A stretch of DNA of 64,000 nt from Dryomyza anilis (GCA_951804985.1 OX638132.1:44306791-44370790), one strand, 5' to 3'. Positions 34,056 through 44,603 are shown, numbered from the stretch's first letter. Notes: a model not told the origin generated them from the sequence alone. Numbers and translations: made by a program.

Positions 34056-34786
34056 TTTTGAACCGACATTTTTTTTGGATATGTACCAAAATAGAAAACA
34101 ACGTTAAGTTGATGAATTTATGTTAAAAATTGATGCGAGAAACAATGCAATTGGAGTATTATACTTCAGGGGGAAAAATAACATCCATTAAATTATGCGT
34201 CAGCCTTTACATTATTTAGAGGTCATATCCAGCAACCGAGATATCGATTGAAAAAACGAGAACGACCGAAAATTTTGAATACTTATAGTACTGCTTCACC
34301 ATCGGGACGATTTGCGTAGCAGAGAGCGAGGAGTACTACGAATCATGGTTTATGCTACGTTAAAGGAAAAATATTTTTATAATCATTAAAATAAAATCAT
34401 TAAAGAGAGCAGTTCGCTTACATAAAAAAACAATTATTTTACATTTTAAATAAATATAGCGTTTCATTGCGACGCCCACGTAGAGTAGCTTTATAATCCC
34501 AGTCTTTCTGCCCATCTGTTTCTACTATATACACACACAGAAATATATTGTCGTTTGGGGTTGTTTTGCGACATATTCTACTGTTAAAATGGAGCTTAAA
34601 AAAGTGTTAGAACGACAATAAGAAGTTTCGCTTGGAACAAATGTCAGCAATACAGACAACAGCTGGTGCAGTTGATTCAAAAGTTGAGGTTGTCAAGTCA
34701 TACATTTGGTGTTTGTTATTGTCATTTAAATTTAAATAATAAAAAACAACAAGAGTTTAATTTACGATTTAAATATATATTTTAAT
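34056..34786. other. Spacer incl. second LTR-like repeat, no gene
   Basis: Contains 34362-34475, the direct-repeat partner of 32925-33035. The remainder is AT-rich with no recognisable gene. Confidence 0.4.
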
Positions 34787-35221
34787 CAGGGACCGTAAAT
34801 AACGGTTATTCTTATTTTTTTAATGAAAAAAATCAACGTGTTATAAAATAGGTACGCAAGTTTTGAGAATGCAAAATCAATTATTTTTGCATGCAGAATT
34901 GAAATTTGCAGTGATTTTTATTTTTAGATTTTTACGGCAAAAAATCAAAAGTTAACGATTATTTTTAATTTTTATATTTGCTTGCTCAGCAATAAAAATT
35001 AAATTTAAATTTTTACTTTAAAAAATTTTTTTGCCCAAGAATTACGATTATTTTTTGATATATACTTTTTTACTCAAAAATAAAAATTAGGGTGCGGGGC
35101 GTTATGCTTAATTTGTTGTGCAGCTAAAATAATGTTCTTGCGATGGAACGAAATACTATAAAACTAATTTGTGTGATGTTAGTGAACAGTTTCGATGGCT
35201 CTCGTGTGATGGTGGTCAGAA

Positions 35222-35483
35222 TTACTAATAAGAGTTTGGCTGATCTGTGTGTGTTATATTTGTACGCAAAATGGTTAATGCCGTTAATTCATGGTAATGT
35301 TATTTCAAGTTTAAATCCGAAAGGCGAAAGAATATGTTAGTCATGTTTTACTCTCGTAGGTTAGCCAAGAGGTAGCGAAGTAATAATAATTTTTTATTTT
35401 TGATGTTGACAGTCGCTGGGATTGAATCGGGGACTTTTAAGCTCATGATCCAACGCACAAACCAATTGAGCCACCGACGCTAC
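35222..35483 (-). mobile_element. SINE, old diverged copy (minus strand) in the hAT-like element
   Basis: Blocks in order: ctgtgtgtgttatatttgta, actctcgtaggttagcc, aagaggtagcg, attgaatcggggacttttaa, gatccaacgcacaaaccaat and gagccaccgacgc. The head is recognisable but strongly diverged, and the middle is shortened. Confidence 0.65.
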
Positions 35484-35499
35484 AGCTACTACCAAAAAA

Positions 35500-35645
35500 G
35501 ATTTATAATCCCACTGAAACAGATTCACCCAAAAAGTTCCAAGGACGCACTCGGGTGCTTTTGTGGATCAGATTCACCCAACAAAGTTCCAATAACGCAC
35601 TTGTGTGCTTTTGTAATCCCACTGGAACAGATTCAAACAAAAATA
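35500..35645. repeat. Tandem repeat, about 60-bp unit, two copies plus
   Basis: cagattcacccaaaaagttc followed by caaggacgcactcgggtgct recurs as cagattcacccaacaaagtt followed by ccaataacgcacttgtgtgc. Both are followed by tttgt and flanked by aatcccactggaacagattc-type ends. Confidence 0.7.
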
Positions 35646-35686
35646 TAGTACAATGACATACCTGGATGAGTATATACCCTTGCATA

Positions 35687-35743
35687 TAATAATAATAGTT
35701 TGACACTACAGTCCTATAAGAACGTAGGCCGAGCTCTCTGACT
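35687..35743 (-). mobile_element. SINE fragment, 3' end (minus strand)
   Basis: ataataataatagtttgaca, then ctacagtcctataagaacgt and aggccgagctctctga: the tail-proximal 55 bases of the SINE. Confidence 0.75.
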
Positions 35744-36063
35744 ACAATACCGTATAGATAAATCACCGATGAAAGTCTAATGAACTTGGCTACTCAGGGT
35801 TGGCCGAGTCTTAGATGAAGACTTATGAACTATGACTTGGAAGCTCAAGGTTGGTCGAGTCTTGGTCGATACTAATTGACCAAGACTTGGCCGCCCAAGC
35901 TTGACTAAGCATTGGCCACCTTGTCAAGTCCGGCAGTTCATACATGGACTGTTATTGAATCCATCGGTACCTCAACTTCCAATTTACAAAATAACTTAAT
36001 ATTAATAGTATATTAAAATTAGAGTGTTATGCATGCATCCATAGATTTCAAACATGCAACATA

Positions 36064-36376
36064 GCCGCGGTAGCTCAGTGGTTAGTGCGTTGGACTGCGA
36101 GCCGAAAGGTCCCCGGTTCAAGCCTGGACTGGGGCTAACAACATCTTTTCATAGAAACATTTTTCTATACCGCGCTACCTCTCGTCAGTAAATGGCAAAC
36201 CTACGAGAGTAAAACCATTGCCTATGAAAAAGCTCTCACTCGCCGTTCGGATTCGGCAATAAACTGTAGGTCGCACCACTTTGAGTACAAATATAACACG
36301 CACAGCTCAAAATGGTGTGAGAGCTCAGCCTAAGTTCTTATAGGACTGTTGTGCCAAATTATTATATTATTATAAC
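36064..36376 (+). mobile_element. tRNA-derived SINE, full length (reference copy)
   Basis: The head gccgcggtagctcagtggtt reads like a tRNA 5' half, followed by a B-box region and then a unique body (tctataccgcgctacctctc, cctacgagagtaaaacc, gattcggcaataaactgtag, acaaatataacacgcacagc, cttataggactgt) and an ATT-rich tail (aaattattatattattataa). At about 313 bp it is the most complete plus-strand copy, and all other SINE pieces in the window can be ordered on it. It is transcribed by RNA polymerase III and non-coding, and it depends on a LINE for mobility. Confidence 0.85.
36071..36125 (+). promoter_or_regulatory. Internal Pol III promoter (A and B boxes) of the SINE
   Basis: A box tagctcagtgg at 36071-36081 and B box ggttcaagcct at 36115-36125, 33 bases apart, as in tRNA genes. 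The head does not fold into a complete functional tRNA by eye, so it is called a SINE promoter, not a tRNA. Confidence 0.7.
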
Positions 36377-37031
36377 ATTAGATTTCCTGACCTTCCTAGT
36401 TGTGTTACTTTCAATAACAAACGAAATTTGTTTTCAAATTTTACCTATTTCTGGCCCATATTAATGTTAATACTGACCACAATCCAACGTGGATCATCGA
36501 AGGTGTTCACTAACATGTCCCAAATTTGTACTTGAGTCTATCGTTTTCATCGTCAGAACATAATTTTTGCTTCGCAACCAATTACGCACTACGCTCCGCA
36601 CCCTAATTTTTATTTTTGAGTAAAAAATGTATAAATCAAAAATAATCATTATTCGTGAGCAAAAAAAAAAATAAAAATTAATTTTTATTTTTGAATTTGA
36701 AAATAAAAATTGAAATTTGACTTTTATTTCTGAACAAAATTTTAAAAATCAAAAATAATCGTTATTACTGAACAAAAAAAAATTTAGCTCAAAAATAATT
36801 TTTAATTTTGATTTTTTTTGTATATTACTCGTAACTATTACAGTTCCTGATTTTAATGAAATATACAAATTTACATCAGACACAATTTTTGTTTGCCTCT
36901 AAACTTTCTGCACGAACCTGGTCTTGTAAGCATGCCTCAACTCAATAAGGTGTTAGTCAAAAATATCCAGACATGACTCCTAACGCGTTCATTTATCATC
37001 TGATATGCGGCAGAACTAGGCTTTTACACAT

Positions 37032-37298
37032 TGTGAATTATTTCAACCTGTTTTTTAATTACTTTGTGTTTTAATTTTTATAAGAAACTTTTTATATCAA
37101 AATATCTGTAATTATTTTGTCTTGTCTCACAAATTATTTTTCATTCAGTTTACCTTTGAAAATATTGTAAGGCAAGACAAAGTAAGTATTTTTTATTATT
37201 AATTTTTGAATTTTATAATTAATCAAAATTTTATTAGAGAATAAACGCTTCCTAAATTGTTTATTCGACGCCGTTTTTGATTTACGCAAACTGCAACA
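37032..37298 (+). repeat. 5' LTR of BEL element (267 bp)
   Basis: TG...CA ends, AATAAA at about 37240. It contains a segment (aaatatctgtaattattttg, then tcttgtctca) absent from the 3' LTR. It is followed after only about 19 bases by the gag ATG, leaving almost no leader. Confidence 0.9.
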
Positions 37299-37317
37299 TT
37301 TTTATTCTTTTTGCCTG

Positions 37318-38952
37318 ATGTCTTCGAAACGATTGGCTCAACGATCGCCACAAATAAGAACAAGCAAGAGACTGAAAGGACTTCTTTCCGAAACACGACA
37401 AAATAGTCCTTTTAATAAATCGCTACGTCGTTCTTACATTATGTTGAGCCAAGGAACCACCGAAAAAGTATCGCCACCGTCCAAAGAACCACCGCCTCTT
37501 GCCTCTACGCCTCATTCATCTATGCCTCTTGAATCTCCGCCTCATGCCACACCGTCTCATGCAACAACGCCGCTTACATCATCGTCCCATGATCCATCGC
37601 CTCATGTACTGCAGCCGCATGACCAATTGCCTCGAAACGCCACACACCCGAACATTGAAACGTCGCCACTGATACCAATCGCTACGTCATCTGAGTCAAG
37701 GCCATCTCATCTGCAACATGATATAGACAGAACACTGATGCAAAAGGTAACCGATGATTTTAATAGAAAAATAAGTGAAATGCAGTCTGAATTTATGCGT
37801 CAAATGAACGCAATACAGTCTTTAGTTGTAACATCGAACAAACAAATGCAAAGTAGTGTAGTTGAATTACGCAACGAAATACATAACACTGTGCCCGCCT
37901 TTTCCTCGCAACATGAACCACCGACTCTACCTGTTCTGACCACTTCATCAAGTTCGACCACTTCAACGATGTCGCATACACCTTTTAATGCAGACGTACC
38001 TAATATATGTAGTCAACAGTCTTTAACACAGAGACATATAAAAATGTATCCTCTGCCAAAATTTTCTGGACTTCCAGAGGACTGGCAAACCATTCACGAG
38101 TCTTTAAAAACTTCTACACAAGAGTTCGAATATACAAATTTACATAACATTATGCGTCTTAGGGAAGCTCTAGAAGGAAATGCTATAGAATGCATTGAAT
38201 CCCTTCTAAGTAGCTCCCGAAATGTGGATGCTATTATAACAACTTTGGCAGAAACATTCGGGCGCCCTGAACAATTAATTAAGTCGCAAATACACAAAGT
38301 TCGATCTCTTCCTGTCGCTATTGAAGGGGACTTACCTGCGCTCATTAGCATAGCCAACACAGTAATAAACATGGCTTCCTTTCTTGAATCAGTGCAAGGA
38401 GAGCATCATCTTTCAAATCCAATGCTGCTCAGTGAACTTGTTGAAAAATTGCCAATATCTCGACAGCTTCAGTGGGCCGAAAAATGCTTGAGTTTAGACA
38501 AGTCACCAACCATTCTAGATTTCAGCAGTTGGTTATGCAATCTACGCAAATTAATAAACATGGTCACAGACTCTTTGCCTTGTACTTTCCAGACAGCTCA
38601 AAATAACCAACAAAGATTATCTAAGCCAGATAAATTTGCATGTGTCAGTGTGGCACAGAAAAAGTGCTATATATGTAATGGCGACTGTCAGTCAATAATT
38701 GTATGTTCAACTTTTTTAAAGTCGTCGGTAGAGGAACGATGGAAAATAGTTAAAAATTTGCGAGTATGTTTTTCGTGTCTCAAATATGGACATCAAACTA
38801 CAAAATGTTTTTCAAAACTGCGATGTGATAAAAATGGATGTCCACACTTCCATCATAGATTTTTACATTCAGAAAAGAACAATATTGAATCTTCGTCACA
38901 ACACGTTCAAATCAATCAAATCTTGAAGATGATTCAGTTCTTTTTCAAGTAA
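37318..38952 (+). CDS. BEL/Pao Gag, 544 codons, open
   Basis: Longest open frame in the window. Residues 1-50 are basic, and 55-125 are a Pro/Ser/His-rich low-complexity stretch. A coiled-coil-like segment lies near residues 140-190 (SEMQSEFMRQMNAIQS). Residues about 245-420 are the BEL capsid domain (DUF1759-like: MYPLPKFSGLPEDWQ, then ALEGNAIECIESL). Two Cys/His boxes follow: CYICNGDC near 445, and a perfect CCHC knuckle CFSCLKYGHQTTKC near 484, with CPHFHHRFLH after it. The first ATG is 19 bases after the LTR. The frame ends in QILKMIQFFFK instead of continuing into protease, so the natural Gag-Pol fusion is broken by a frameshift near 38918. Confidence 0.85.
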   Translation: MSSKRLAQRSPQIRTSKRLKGLLSETRQNSPFNKSLRRSYIMLSQGTTEKVSPPSKEPPPLASTPHSSMPLESPPHATPSHATTPLTSSSHDPSPHVLQPHDQLPRNATHPNIETSPLIPIATSSESRPSHLQHDIDRTLMQKVTDDFNRKISEMQSEFMRQMNAIQSLVVTSNKQMQSSVVELRNEIHNTVPAFSSQHEPPTLPVLTTSSSSTTSTMSHTPFNADVPNICSQQSLTQRHIKMYPLPKFSGLPEDWQTIHESLKTSTQEFEYTNLHNIMRLREALEGNAIECIESLLSSSRNVDAIITTLAETFGRPEQLIKSQIHKVRSLPVAIEGDLPALISIANTVINMASFLESVQGEHHLSNPMLLSELVEKLPISRQLQWAEKCLSLDKSPTILDFSSWLCNLRKLINMVTDSLPCTFQTAQNNQQRLSKPDKFACVSVAQKKCYICNGDCQSIIVCSTFLKSSVEERWKIVKNLRVCFSCLKYGHQTTKCFSKLRCDKNGCPHFHHRFLHSEKNNIESSSQHVQINQILKMIQFFFK

Positions 38953-39716
38953 TCCCTGTCACACTCTACGGCAAGGATAAGTCGATAGACATATACGCCT
39001 TCGTAGACGATGGCGCCAATGTGTCGATGTTAGATGCAAATGTTGCTCGTGAACTAGAGTTATCCGGACCAAAGGATGTACTGGAAGTTCTGTGGATAAA
39101 CCAGCAGGTATCACGCGAAACCACTGAAATCGTAGAACTCTCAATAAGTGGCATAGAAGAAAACTCAGATACATATCACATGTCAAATGTATTTGTGACG
39201 GCTCATCTTAATCTTCCGATTCAATCGCTGAATATTGAAAGCAAAATTGAACATCTCAGTGGGTTACCGTTAAAAGGTTACAACAGAATTCAGCCACAGA
39301 TGATTATAAGCCTCACACATGCCTTTTTAACTGTACCGGTCGAAGTACCGAGGACTTCGTCTAGTCCAGGTCCAATCGCTACCAAAACTAGGTTAGGTTG
39401 GATGGTTTATGGCCCTGTAGATGAACATCAACGAACGCACAAACGAACATGCCATGCCAGATATATAACAAATCAAGATTATGCGGTTGAAAATATCGAG
39501 CAAATGATGAAGAGCTATTTTGATATTGAAACGTTTGGTGTCAAGTTGTGTAAGACCCGTCTATTTTCTAATGACGAAGAGAGAGCTTTGTCTATACTGA
39601 AATCTACAACAAAACGTGCTGGCGATAGATTCGTAGCTGGTTTACTGTGGCGAGATAATTTTTTTTGCGTTTCCGGACAGTTACGATATGGCATTTCGTC
39701 GCTTGCAGGGGGTTGA
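38918..39716 (+). pseudogene. BEL/Pao aspartic protease region
   Basis: In the frame shifted relative to gag, VIPVTLYGKDKSIDIYAFVD leads into the active site DDGANVSMLD (about 39006-39035). BEL proteases use a DDG-type loop rather than the retroviral DTG, so the catalytic residue is present. The flap and dimer region (LGWMVYGPVDE near 39400) and the connector to RT follow. The frame ends in LRYGISSLAGG; the natural continuation lies one frame over, and the switch falls in the eight-T run at about 39659-39666. Confidence 0.8.
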
Positions 39717-41247
39717 GAGAAAAATGTCCCGAGATCCTGAATTAGCTGAAGAATACTGCCAGAAAATGGAAGAATACGTACAAAAAGGGTACGCCAGGCT
39801 TTTAACAGCGCACGAAGCTAATGAGCGAACTAAAAACACGTTTAATCTGCCACACTTTGCAGTAAAGAACCCGAACAAAAAGAAAATACGTTTAGTATTC
39901 GATGCCGCTGCAGAAATAAAAAACATTTCCCTGAATAAAGCCTTGTTGCCTGGTCCTGACATAAATCAGCCGCTCATTTCAATCCTGTTTAAATTTAGAC
40001 AATCTCCTGTAGCAGTTTGTGGAGATATTAAAGAAATGTTTCACCAGGTCAGCATATCACAGAATGATCGGAACGCGCAAAGGTTCTTGTGAAGAAAAGG
40101 TGACTCCACAAAGCCAGTAGAGACTTATGTAATGGATCGCATGATTTTTGGTGCTACGTGTTCTCCAACTATTGCACAATTCGTTAAATATGAAAATGCA
40201 AAAGAATTCTCCGAACTTTATCCGCGTGCTGTAAAAGGGATTATTGACAAGCACTATGTTGACGATTACGTTGACAGCTTCCAAACGGAAGATGAAGCAA
40301 TTCGCGTAGTAAAGGAAGTAATAAAAATTCACAAGGCTGGAGATTTTATTATGCACAGCTTTGTTTCGAATTCTGCGCGATTAAAACTCGAATTAAGAAG
40401 TACGACAGACAGTGATCCAATGAATGTTGAAGGCCAAGAGATAGACCGCATACTCGGTATGCATTGGAGATCGAATGTAGATGAATTTATATTTGTACTA
40501 AAATTTAATAAGGTACCGTCTGAAATTATATGCTTTGAAAGGAAACCAACCAAACGTGAATTTTTAAGCCTTACAATGTCAGTATTTGATCCGTTCGGTT
40601 CGTTGGCTAATTTTACTGTATATACAAAAATTTTAATGCAAGCCGTCTGGAAAATTGGTGTAGATTGGGATGAAGAGATACCAGATAACATTTACAATAA
40701 ATTAAAATTTTGGCTTAAGGAGATGCCAAAAATCGAACAGTTTAGAGTACCCTTATTTTGCGATGCTAGTGAGGAGGCATTGGCAGCAGTTGCTTACTGG
40801 CGCATGATTTGTTTGGAAGGCGTGGTTCTTAGATTTGTAGCAGGAAAAACGTCGTGTGCGCCTACGCGATTCCATTCTATTCCGAAGCTGGAATTACAAG
40901 CAGCTGTAATGGCAGTGCGTTTAAAAGACACGCTACTTCAAAGTCACGACATTTCTGTAGAGAAAGTATGTTTTTGGTGTGATTCACACACGGTGATACG
41001 TTGGATACGTTCCGACCATCGTAATTATAAGCAGTTCGTGGCTAATCGTGTCGCAGAAATCCTGGATAGCTCGAGTATTTCTGACTGGCGTTGGTGCCCA
41101 GGTAAGCTGAATCCGGCGGATGATGCAACGCGAGCAAAATTTCCGGTTTGCTTCGATCTGGAAAGTAGATGGAAAACAGAAACATGTATGGGGAACAAGG
41201 AAGACAAGAGCGCAGATGAGCTTAGGGCGAACATTGGCTTTCATTAA
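39667..41247 (+). pseudogene. BEL/Pao RT and RNase H with one internal stop
   Basis: RT fingers begin MAFRRLQGVERKM and run to NAQRFL, where TGA (40090-40092) stands in the position normally occupied by Trp. The same frame continues through MIFGATCSPTIAQF and the catalytic YVDD (40255-40266). RNase H (Pao-type) is recognisable by FCDASEEALAAVAYW, KLELQAAVMAVRL and CDSHTVIRWI. CPGKLNPADDATR closes it. Read on to 41247 the domain is complete apart from the single nonsense codon. Reading resumes in a different frame after 41340. Confidence 0.85.
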
Positions 41248-41345
41248 CAAGGTAAGTTAAAGTCCTGTTACCAAATGTATATCGATTTTCGAATTATTCA
41301 AGAATTAAAAGAACAATAGCATGGATTTTCCAATTCATTGTAAAT

Positions 41346-42275
41346 ATGAAGCAAAAAGTGATCATGAATGTGGGACAAAGAGGAGAACTTACTTCAGAAG
41401 AAGAAGCAGCTGCTGAAACGCATATATGTCGATGTGTTCAGCAAGAATCATTTCCGTGTGAATACGCAACGTTGGCAGATAAAAAACCAATTTTAAAAAG
41501 CAGCACGTTAAGAACTCTGAACCCATTTTTAGATGAAAATGGCATCATTCGAGTAGGAGGGAGAATCGACCATGCAATATCTATTCCAATATTTTCGAGA
41601 CGCCCAATCATTTTGCCAAAAAGTCATCAATTGTCACGACTTTCAGTTGAATGGTATCATCGTAAGTTACGTCATTTGAATACGTCAACAGTAATCAACG
41701 AAATAAGGCAACTTTATTGGATTCCATCAATTCGGTCTTTGGTACGTACTGTAGAAACTCATTGCACTGCTTGTAAGATACGAAAGTCACAACCACTACA
41801 GTCACAAATGGGATGCCTACCTATTGATTGAGTTACGCCATTTGTTCGTCCTTTTACGTATACAGGCCTAGATTTTTTCGGACCATTCAGTGTTTCCGTA
41901 CGTCGAGGAAGAGAAAAACGATGGGTTGCTTTATTTACTTGCTTAACAGTGCGAGCTGTGTACGTTGAAATAGCTACAAACTTATCCAGCGACGTATGTA
42001 TTATGTGTATTTGAAATTTTATAAATAGAAGAGGAGTGCCTATTCAGATAAGGAGCGACAATGCGACGAACTTCATTGGAATAGCTAAGGAGTTGAATGG
42101 CGTAAATGATTTTCTGGACCACAATCAAATAACTGCTTCACTTGCACCGCTGGGAATAAAGTGGATTTTTAATACACCTGCAGACCCCAGCGCTGGAGGA
42201 GCGTGGGAACGTTTAGTGCAATCAATAAAAAAAAAGCTTCTTCATAATTTTAAAGGAACATGCCCCACGTCCTGA
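41346..42275 (+). pseudogene. BEL/Pao integrase, zinc-binding and DDE core, two stops
   Basis: The N-terminal zinc-binding region (WYHRKLRHLN then HCTACKIRKSQ, about 41660-41790) is complete as an HHCC pattern. TGA at 41829-41831 precedes TGLDFFGPFSV, with the first catalytic Asp. A second TGA near 42012 precedes RSDNATNFIG, with the second Asp. PSAGGAWERLVQS carries the Glu (about 42205). All catalytic residues are present, but the chain is broken three times; the frame is lost again near 42250. 41248-41345 is untranslatable linker. Confidence 0.85.
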
Positions 42276-42743
42276 AACGTTGCAAAGTATATTACTGGAA
42301 GCAGAGAACATTGTCAACAGTAGACCTCTGACCAATCTGCCGATTAGTCCGGATGAGCCAGAACTCTTACGTCAAATCATTTTTTATTGGGTTGTGTGAA
42401 TTCGATACAAACTCCAGCTCCTTTTGAACAAAAACTCATGAGTTTGCGGGAACAGTGGCGTATATTACAAAACTTAAAAAATGGATTTTGGATTCAATGG
42501 TTGAAGGAATATTTGCCAGAACTCACCAGAAGGACAAAGTGGTGTCTTCCAGCGCAACCAGCTAATATCGGGACGTTAGTAATGATTTGTGAGAATAATA
42601 CGGCACGTTCACAATGGAGAAGAGGTCATATAGTCAAACTCAATTGCGGTAAAGATGTAGTAGCAAGATCTGCTGATGTTCAAACTATTGACGGAGTTTT
42701 GAAGAGGCCGATATCTAAACTAGCTGTACTTGCTGTTGAATAA
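42262..42743 (+). pseudogene. BEL/Pao C-terminal domain (DUF5641-like)
   Basis: In a new frame, ETLQSILLEAENIVNSRPLT (about 42275-42340) is the end of the integrase core; after another shift near 42370 the frame 42387-42743 carries the family tail (WRILQNLKNGFWIQWLKEYL, GTLVMICENNTARSQWRRG and KRPISKLAVL), thought to bind DNA or chromatin in BEL/Pao. It stops 49 bases before the 3' LTR. Confidence 0.8.
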
Positions 42744-42791
42744 TTGTTTTTATTGATGGTGAATTCCCCTTGGTAAATTCACAGGAGTGGG

Positions 42792-43028
42792 TGTGAATTA
42801 TTTCAACCTGTTTTTTAATTACTTTGTGTTTTAATTTTTATAAGAAACTTTTTATATCACAAATTATTTTTCATTCAGTTTGCGTTTGAAAATATTGTAA
42901 GGCAAGACAAAGTAAGTATTTTTTATTATTAATTTTTGAATTTTATAATTAATCAAAATTTTATTAGAGAATAAACGCTTCCAAAATTGTTTATTCGACG
43001 CCGTTTTTGATTTACGCAAACTGCAACA
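42792..43028 (+). repeat. 3' LTR of BEL element (237 bp)
   Basis: Matches the 5' LTR except for a 30-bp gap (tatcacaaatta against tatcaaaatatctg...cacaaatta). Preceded by acaggagtggg, the likely polypurine tract. Confidence 0.9.
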
Positions 43029-43033
43029 CACAT

Positions 43034-43660
43034 GTCGCATGCAATGCCGCGCCGTGTTGCGATAAAATTGAGAACATTACCATGAAGTAGAAGTTACTCC
43101 TTTAATAAGTGCTTTATTAATACATTATTACGGGGGTCTATTATTTTAACCGTTTTTATTAACAGCATACTTCTAATTCTTGGCAAATCATGTAGATTGC
43201 CACTGCGTATTCCGATCTCCCGACCTCTGCATACATTTTTGGTTTCAGATATGCGGCAATGGTTGTAAAATGTATGAATTTGATTTAAAACAATAATGAA
43301 AATCAAAACAACAATCTTGTCTCTTTTGTTGATGTGAGTGACAAAGATATTTCAAAAAAACGACATTTAAAAATGGTCGATTTATTTAATTAATATATAA
43401 CAGTTGGTTACTGTTGTTCATGTACGCCTCAGAGCGCCCTATTGAAATAAATTGTTAATGCTTTATTATTTTTTTATAATTTATTATTATAAAATTTTAT
43501 TATAAAATACATTGCTAATATGATCTTTTAGTCATTGAAATATTTGATTTTGTTTTAATATTTTTCAAATAAAATTTTCTAATTCGTGTTCAAATATCAT
43601 TTCTGTTGTAGAAATTGTTCCTTTGAAATCATTTTTTAAGTTCTTCCAAGGAATATCTTC
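43034..43660. other. Spacer, includes probable 5' LTR of Copia copy 2
   Basis: 43034-43320 contains no recognised gene. A sequence beginning tgttgatgtgagtgac at 43328 and running up to the primer site at 43666 could be the 5' LTR, but with no second copy in the window the boundaries are guesswork. Confidence 0.35.
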
Positions 43661-43665
43661 AAAAC

Positions 43666-43677
43666 GTTATGGGCCCA
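43666..43677 (+). promoter_or_regulatory. Primer-binding site of Copia copy 2
   Basis: GTTATGGGCCCA (then gg), equivalent to the half-tRNA-iMet site of copy 1 at 3352. Confidence 0.7.
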
Positions 43678-43823
43678 GGAAGCGAAAACTAAAAATTATA
43701 TTTTTGAAGTAATTTGTATTGGAAATAGTGTGGTCCTATTTGAATTATCTTTCAGATAGTTTCTTGGCGAAATAAATTTGCTGGCAATTTCAAGCAATAC
43801 GTTGCAGTGAAAAGGCATAGGAC

Positions 43824-44603
43824 ATGGAATGCGAATTAAGAATTGAAAAGCTAAATGACGCAAGTCAATGGGCGACTTGGAAATTTCAAGTAAAGATTAC
43901 ATTAATTGCTACGGACGTTTATGAAGTCTTTACTGGTGATGAAGAAAATCCTTCAGAAATGACACAACTGAAGGAGTGGCGCAAGAAAGATGCAAGGGCT
44001 CAACAAATGATTGGGATTTCAGTCGCAAATTCGCAAATTACGCCTATTGCTAATTGTGATTCCGCCAAATCTATGTGTGATAAGCTGCATGCAGTGTTCG
44101 AGAAAAGAAATGAAGCCAGTGTTGTTGCAACAAACATTGCCCGTCTAGAGGACGGGCAATGAACGCTGCGCAGTTTGAAGGAGGATATTTCGGATAACAT
44201 GGTTATAACGAAAATCATAATGTCTCTTCCGTCGGAGTACAGCGCATTCAGCAGCGCATGGGAATCTGCAGCCAAGAGTGCACGATCGCTAGATAATTTA
44301 CGTGCACGACTGATGATTGAAGAGGATCGTTTAGTAGCAAGAGAAGTAGCAGAACCCGTAGAAGCGCTAATTGCAAAGAAGTCGGTGAGACCAAAAACCA
44401 AAACTTTTGGTGCGCGTAAGAATCATACAAGCTTGTTGAGGAAGAAAGGCAACTGTTTTGCATGCGGCGGCGAGGGACACTGGACACGGGATTGTAAAAG
44501 AACATGTTCGACAAGTAAAGATGGCCAAGCTTTTACGTGTGATGCTGACGAAATTAAGATGCAGAAAGACAGTTGGATTTTTCTGGAGCAAGTCATCATA
44601 TGA
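43824..44603 (+). pseudogene. Copia Gag (UBN2-like) with CCHC knuckle
   Basis: ATG 43824 opens MECELRIEKLNDASQWATWK, then KSMCDKLHAVFEKRNE, the Copia Gag N-terminal and capsid helices. TGA at 44160-44162 (after ARLEDGQ) interrupts. In the same frame, MVITKIIMSLPSEYSAFSSA and RLMIEEDRL follow, then the zinc knuckle CFACGGEGHWTRDCK (about 44455-44497), a perfect CCHC box. The frame continues toward protease but ends at 44601-44603 because of a small deletion at the protease active site. Confidence 0.8.

Larger units (their letters stand above)
34787..36849. mobile_element. Non-autonomous hAT-like element, 2063 bp
   Basis: Ends CAGGGACCGTAA at the left and, in reverse complement, CAGGAACTGTAA at the right. 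Perfect 8-bp flanks attttaat lie at 34779-34786 and 36850-36857. Long inverted arms (34787-35105 versus about 36590-36849) are built of aaaaataaaaatt and aaaaatcaaaaataatcg words and meet at inner ggtgcgggg / ctccgcaccc. A CAG-start TIR and 8-bp duplication are the hAT signature. No transposase frame is present; the centre is filled by SINE copies and a 60-bp tandem repeat. Confidence 0.85.
37032..43028 (+). mobile_element. BEL/Pao LTR retrotransposon, complete but mutated
   Basis: It is 5997 bp, bounded by LTRs beginning TGTGAATTA and ending CTGCAACA, with a perfect 5-bp target duplication CACAT (37027-37031 and 43029-43033), as expected for BEL. Order: gag, protease, RT, RNase H, integrase, C-terminal domain. 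Lesions visible: frameshift near 38918, frameshift in a T run near 39660, TGA at 40090-40092, disrupted 41248-41345, TGA near 41829 and 42012, and frame changes near 42250 and 42370. The LTRs differ by a 30-bp indel plus few substitutions. Confidence 0.95.

Noticed and set aside
36064..36140. A genuine tRNA gene
   Set aside because: A and B boxes are clear, but the head lacks a paired acceptor stem and is followed by a repeat body seen in other copies; it is a SINE.
37318..42743. An endogenous retrovirus with env
   Set aside because: Domain order, 5-bp duplication and DDG protease are those of BEL/Pao, and no envelope-like frame follows integrase.
43094..43306. Minus-strand 70-codon frame after the BEL element
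   Set aside because: No conserved residues and a short chance-length frame; a ggtttcag on the plus strand resembles an acceptor but leads nowhere.
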